A program made the position numbers and the translations under genes. The notes under the pieces are model-generated. The model was not told the DNA's origin. It did not search any database and saw only the letters and a program-made list of their open reading frames with translations. A stretch of DNA of 10,108 bases from positions 1-10,108 of the forward strand of contig JACSSI010000119.1 in NCBI GenBank assembly GCA_014879345.1, in the 5' to 3' direction. This document shows, piece after piece, positions 7,348 through 10,108 of this stretch; within the stretch, counting starts at the first letter, position 1, and each line of letters starts with the position of its first letter. This DNA comes from Anaerolineae bacterium (GTDB taxonomy: Bacteria; Chloroflexota; Anaerolineae; Promineifilales; Promineifilaceae).

Positions 7348-7890
7348 ATGTGGCGGGATTTGCGTGATCTGCTTGAGATGTATTGGGCAGGCGGGTTGGT
7401 GATTATGACGGGTATGGATGGGGCTGAAATGGAAACGGCCGTTCCCCTTCCCTCTGCCGCCGACATCACCAAAACCTACAGCCACACCGGTATCCGCACC
7501 ACCATCCAATTCGATTCAGACTATATCACCGTCATCACCCCGGCTGTCTTGCAGCAGCCCCAAATCTGGCAGCAACATATAGAGCTTGTCCATGCCAAAC
7601 TAGCTGTGCTAGACAAACTGCGCACCTGGGCGCAAAAAAGTTGGATGTTGTTCCTGCTTATTCCAATTGCCTGGTTTGGGATGGATTTTGCGAACGTTAA
7701 CTCGCCAGATGAAGCGTGGCAGCTTATTTATCCAATGCTTCTGAGCGCAGTCATCGTTTGGGGACGGAAATGGCTTTTGCGCATCCTGCAAAAAACTATC
7801 TTGCCGTTGATCATGAAGGCAGTTAGCTGGTTTGTGCAGCGCAAATTCAGGCAATTTGTAGGCGCTCACCATAAGCAGGACGCCCCTTAG
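7348..7890 (+). CDS. uncharacterised membrane protein with DGD-like motif (module gene 3)
   Basis: 180 residues, function not recognised. The start follows the previous stop by 2 nt; no strong ribosome site is visible, so translation probably depends on coupling, and later in-frame ATGs at 7411 or 7426 remain possible. The soluble N-terminal half holds TTIQFDSDYIT (51-61) and H77, the counterpart of the motif in the two preceding proteins (DSD instead of DGD). Two hydrophobic helices follow (~99-115 and ~124-140), then a basic amphipathic stretch (~140-170) and a His/Lys tail. By context it could anchor products of genes 1 and 2 at the membrane. Base composition flips sharply at the internal AACGGCCGTT (7434-7443): strongly G-rich before, strongly C-rich after. 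Confidence 0.8.
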   Translation: MWRDLRDLLEMYWAGGLVIMTGMDGAEMETAVPLPSAADITKTYSHTGIRTTIQFDSDYITVITPAVLQQPQIWQQHIELVHAKLAVLDKLRTWAQKSWMLFLLIPIAWFGMDFANVNSPDEAWQLIYPMLLSAVIVWGRKWLLRILQKTILPLIMKAVSWFVQRKFRQFVGAHHKQDAP

Positions 7891-7920
7891 GCAAAGTTCA
7901 CACTTAAGCCACGATCCATG

Positions 7921-7949
7921 AACAAGTGAAGCACGACGACTTGTTTTTT
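7921..7949 (+). terminator. intrinsic terminator of the plus-strand module
   Basis: AACAAGT (7921-7927) pairs perfectly with ACTTGTT (7939-7945), with an 11-nt loop, and runs into a six-T stretch (7944-7949). It lies 31 nt after the stop of module gene 3, just before the MITE-like element. The stem is short and AT-rich, so termination may be partial. Confidence 0.55.
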
Positions 7950-7959
7950 AATCCCAGGC

Positions 7960-8054
7960 GTAACTACTAAGTCTCTCGAGAAAGACCTGTCAGGTTTGGC
8001 CTTGATAGCTATTTATCACTCGAGTAAACCTGACAGGTCTGGCTGAGTAGTTAC
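7960..8054. mobile_element. 95-bp MITE-like element with 8-bp target duplication
   Basis: The ends are perfect 9-bp inverted repeats: GTAACTACT at 7960-7968 and AGTAGTTAC at 8046-8054. The match extends to 12 bp with one mismatch. Immediately outside is a perfect 8-bp direct repeat TCCCAGGC (7952-7959 and 8055-8062), as expected for a target-site duplication. Inside is a second perfect 15-bp inverted repeat (7983-7997 with 8026-8040); each arm is itself a near-palindrome ACCTGNCAGGT. There is no coding capacity, so movement would need a transposase elsewhere. The element sits between two convergent genes and covers the stop codon of the reductase gene. The parent insertion-sequence family was not assigned; several families make 8-bp duplications. 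Confidence 0.8.
7983..8040. repeat. internal 15-bp inverted repeat of the MITE
   Basis: AGACCTGTCAGGTTT (7983-7997) and its exact reverse complement (8026-8040) enclose 28 nt. CTCGAG occurs beside each arm (7975-7980, 8019-8024). The whole would fold as a strong hairpin in either transcript and could act as a transcript-end structure for the two convergent genes, although no T-run follows on either strand. Confidence 0.85.
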
Positions 8055-9016
8055 TCCCAGGCTGTTATCTCGTCCAAAGCCGCTTTTTCTTCAACAGATA
8101 GCTCAATACTTGCCCCTGACATCGTGTCAGTAAGCTGATCAAGGTTGTTAGCCCCAATAATGGCGGAGGAAACGGTGGGATTTGCCAAAATCCAGGCGAT
8201 AGCGGTTTGAGCAACGGTAGCATTGTGACGTTTGCCAATTTCTTCCAGCTTGTCTACGGCAGCAAAACCTTGCTCATTCATGTATCTGTTTTTGACACCA
8301 TCGGCGCGTACAGAATCGGGAACGGCCGTTTCACGACGATATTTGCCTGTGAGAAAACCACCTGCTAACGGGCTGTATGGAATGACACCAATACCTTGAT
8401 CTGCACAGACAGCTTGCAGCTCCCGCTCAAACTCAGCACGATAGACATAGCTGTAATGCGGTTGAAGGCTGTCGAATCGCGCCAAATCCTTCACATCACT
8501 AAGCCAAAGCGATTTCATAAGCAGCCATGCCGGATAGTTGGAACAGCCGATGTAACGTACTTTGCCGGAGTGCACTAAATCCGTCAGAGCTGAGAGGGTT
8601 TCTTCCAGCGGCGTTTCTTCATCCGGCCAATGCACCTGATAGAGGTCGATGTAGTCGGTTTGCAGGCGGGTGAGGCTTTCTTCAACGGCCGTTATGATGT
8701 GAACACGAGACAGACCCTGGTCATTGGGACCATCTCCCATCTGCCCGCGTACCTTGGTAGCCAGCACAATGTCCTGGCGGCGCAGATTACTCTGCTGGAG
8801 CCAGCGTCCAATGATTTCTTCGCTAACACCCCCATCGTTGCCTTCCACCCAGCGCGAGTAAACGTCGGCTGTGTCGAAGAAGTTGCAGCCAAGCTCAACC
8901 GCTTTGTCCATGACGGTGCAGGATTCAGCTTCGTCAGCTGACCAACCAAACTGCATGGTGCCCAGGCAAATGGTAGATACTTTAAGGCCGGTACGGCCCA
9001 GGTTACGATAGTTCAT
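8051..9016 (-). CDS. aldo/keto reductase
   Basis: 321 residues, a normal full length for the aldo/keto reductase TIM-barrel family. These are cytoplasmic NAD(P)H-dependent enzymes that interconvert aldehydes or ketones and alcohols. The catalytic tetrad is complete: D48 and Y53 in FFDTADVY, K88 in TKVRG, H129 in YQVHWP. GCSN (157-160), VIPYSPLAGG (211-220) and the cofactor-binding SAIIGANN (284-291) are also present. The substrate is unknown; the sequence resembles the broad-specificity YhdN-like group. Start: ATG at 9016 with AAGGAGA (9022-9028) five bases upstream. The stop codon TAA (8053-8051) and the last base of the final Glu codon come from the MITE end. The empty site would have read GCC TGG GAT TAA, ending in Asp. 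Palindrome copies at 8321 and 8684 encode TAV. It is convergent with the module genes. Confidence 0.95.
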   Translation of the reverse strand: MNYRNLGRTGLKVSTICLGTMQFGWSADEAESCTVMDKAVELGCNFFDTADVYSRWVEGNDGGVSEEIIGRWLQQSNLRRQDIVLATKVRGQMGDGPNDQGLSRVHIITAVEESLTRLQTDYIDLYQVHWPDEETPLEETLSALTDLVHSGKVRYIGCSNYPAWLLMKSLWLSDVKDLARFDSLQPHYSYVYRAEFERELQAVCADQGIGVIPYSPLAGGFLTGKYRRETAVPDSVRADGVKNRYMNEQGFAAVDKLEEIGKRHNATVAQTAIAWILANPTVSSAIIGANNLDQLTDTMSGASIELSVEEKAALDEITAWE

Positions 9017-9072
9017 GGAAATCTCCTTGACCGATGCGCCCGCGAATTAAATATTTGACTAAATTCTTTAGG

Positions 9073-10108
9073 TTATGGACAGGTGGGGCTGCTGCTATCG
9101 GCCGTTGCAATATTACCATCTAATTGCCAACTGACACTATTGGGGTCTTGGAAATTCGTTGTCACAACGTTTGTATAAGCACCAGGATTAAAAGTGGATG
9201 GCTGTCCTAGATGAGGGGGATCTGGCACAAATGTGTTATTGGGGCCAACGGGTATATTGACTGCAAAACCATTATCATTACGGTACCCGAAGTTGGCAAC
9301 ATACCAACCACCACCACCATCAACGACGCATACGCTTGGCACAACTGATACGACTGTGGGGTCTGGTGTATCTGTAGGAACGGGTGTGTCGGTAGGTATT
9401 ACTGAGCGGATAACCGTAAAATTGAGGATAAATGTTGTGCCTGGGGTGGTTGCATCAATATAGGGTTCAAACGTAAGTGTATAGGACCCCGGAACAAAAT
9501 TGTAGGGATGATAGTCAAAAAGATCGTTGCCTGGGAAAGTATAGGGATAATAGTATTCTGTATGAGAACGAGTTGCTGTCCCTGTGAGTGTAACATCAAC
9601 ATGATGAGCATACTGCGGATTCAAGGTCGCTGCAATATTTAAATTTTCGGTAGGCAGCAAAGTTAGGTCTAGGGTTATGCCATCGGGCATAGTTTCATAA
9701 CCAGGAATAACAGTATCTGTATCTGTATTCATGAGCGCTACGCTTAAAACACGCAACCTTTCCGGAGTAGGTGTGTGGGTTGGTGTGTGAGTAGGCGTAT
9801 TTACAGGCGTGCTGGTAGCGGTCGGCGTTTTGGTAGTTGTCGGCGTTTTGGTTGCAGTGGCTGTCGCTGTCGATGGTTTGGGCGGTTTCGATGTGGCAGT
9901 TGGCACTGGCGTATGTGTCCAGGTGGCAGTAGGCCACGGCGTGGTCGTTTGGGTGGGTGAAGGCCAGGGTGTGGAGGAGGCGGTTGCTGTGGTCAAGCGG
10001 GTACTGGTTGCTGTAAATGCAGGGGTGTTGGTCGCTGACGGCATCGGGGTTGTGGTGGGTGTGGCTGAGGCATTTTGGGTAGGAACGGCCGTTCCCGGCG
10101 CATTCATC
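9073..10108 (-). CDS. Pro/Thr-rich cell-surface protein, C-terminal part (start off window)
   Basis: The frame is open to the right edge. The first Met in view (10107) need not be the start, so this is treated as partial (at least 344 residues). Numbering from that Met, residues ~10-115 are a Pro/Thr/Ala/Ser-rich linker made of TPT and TAT units. Residues ~118-233 form a beta-rich Ig-like module (VLSVALMNTDTDTVIPGYE ... GSYTLTFEPY) of the type attached to many secreted multidomain proteins. A short second Pro/Thr linker (~236-250) follows. The last ~90 residues form a Cys-bracketed domain (C260 and C343) with VANFGYRNDNGFAVNIPVG and GQPSTFNPG, a terminal surface module that I recognise from exported proteins but cannot name. 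No enzyme domain is in view. The stop is 56 nt upstream of the reductase start, so read-through into that gene is possible. Confidence 0.8.
   Translation of the reverse strand, partial: MNAPGTAVPTQNASATPTTTPMPSATNTPAFTATSTRLTTATASSTPWPSPTQTTTPWPTATWTHTPVPTATSKPPKPSTATATATKTPTTTKTPTATSTPVNTPTHTPTHTPTPERLRVLSVALMNTDTDTVIPGYETMPDGITLDLTLLPTENLNIAATLNPQYAHHVDVTLTGTATRSHTEYYYPYTFPGNDLFDYHPYNFVPGSYTLTFEPYIDATTPGTTFILNFTVIRSVIPTDTPVPTDTPDPTVVSVVPSVCVVDGGGGWYVANFGYRNDNGFAVNIPVGPNNTFVPDPPHLGQPSTFNPGAYTNVVTTNFQDPNSVSWQLDGNIATADSSSPTCP
9763..10077 (-). repeat. long Pro/Thr-encoding low-complexity tract
   Basis: About 315 bp of degenerate GTNGGNGT-like repeats (plus-strand reading) encode the N-terminal visible linker of the surface protein, with units such as TPTHTPT and TATATKTPT. 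Strongly G-biased on the plus strand and C-biased on the coding strand. Such tracts change length by slippage and spawn spurious open frames on the other strand. Confidence 0.85.

Larger units (their letters stand above)
91..10093. repeat. iterated palindrome AACGGCCGTT, 14 perfect copies
   Basis: Perfect copies start at 91, 379, 2446, 2855, 2961, 3804, 4075, 5667, 5913, 5943, 7434, 8321, 8684 and 10084. Near copies lie at 1291 (AACGGCCGGT), 3486 (GACGGCCGTT) and 4174 (AACGGCCGTG). Chance expectation for a given 10-mer in this length is about 0.01. All 14 lie in coding sequence on both gene orientations. Twelve are read as Thr-Ala-Val and two as Asn-Gly-Arg; the third frame is never used. This resembles HIP1 of cyanobacteria in style, not in sequence. 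Confidence 0.97.

Noticed and set aside
7983..8040. Reading the 15-bp inverted repeat only as a bidirectional terminator
   Set aside because: No T-run follows on either strand, and the outer 9-bp inverted repeats plus the flanking 8-bp duplication are better explained by a small transposed element. A secondary role in ending transcripts remains possible.
9763..10077. CRISPR-like or tandem satellite array
   Set aside because: The units are short, degenerate and in frame with a Pro/Thr-rich protein; there are no constant repeats with unique spacers.
1..10108. Known anti-phage system or prophage
   Set aside because: Only the STAND NTPase is of a class sometimes used in defence. No nuclease, methyltransferase, integrase, phage structural gene or other defence partner is visible.

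Overview
The window most likely comes from a bacterium of the phylum Chloroflexota (Anaerolineae-like). This is inferred from the mix of an nSTAND1 NTPase, proline/threonine-rich surface proteins, a chimeric FHA/LytM/SH3 protein and a very abundant palindrome, AACGGCCGTT (14 perfect copies). No rRNA, tRNA, CRISPR array or phage gene is visible.

Layout: (1) 1-1968, minus strand: the N-terminal 656 codons of a STAND-class signalling NTPase that runs off the left edge. (2) 1969-2266: divergent intergenic region with a possible minus-strand promoter and an imperfect hairpin. (3) 2267-5712, plus strand: a histidine phosphatase and, 14 nt downstream, a 930-residue membrane protein with a cytoplasmic FHA domain and an exported half carrying a LytM/M23 domain, Ig-like modules and an SH3 domain. 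(4) 5827-7890, plus strand: three small uncharacterised genes. They share a DGD-centred motif at fixed spacing and end in a two-helix membrane protein. (5) 7891-8062: an intrinsic terminator, then a 95-bp MITE-like element with 9-bp terminal inverted repeats, flanked by an 8-bp direct repeat. (6) 8051-9016, minus strand: an aldo/keto reductase whose stop codon lies inside the MITE end. (7) 9073-10108, minus strand: the C-terminal part of a Pro/Thr-rich cell-surface protein that runs off the right edge.

Together, the plus-strand block looks like envelope and phosphorylation-linked signalling (phosphatase, FHA reader, peptidoglycan-binding ectodomain). The three-gene module behind it is the best candidate for an undescribed system: its members share a domain, are closely linked and include a membrane anchor. 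Its function cannot be read from the sequence. The clearest structural findings are the MITE insertion that rewrote the end of the reductase gene, the iterated palindrome, and abrupt G-to-C skew reversals at several palindrome copies.
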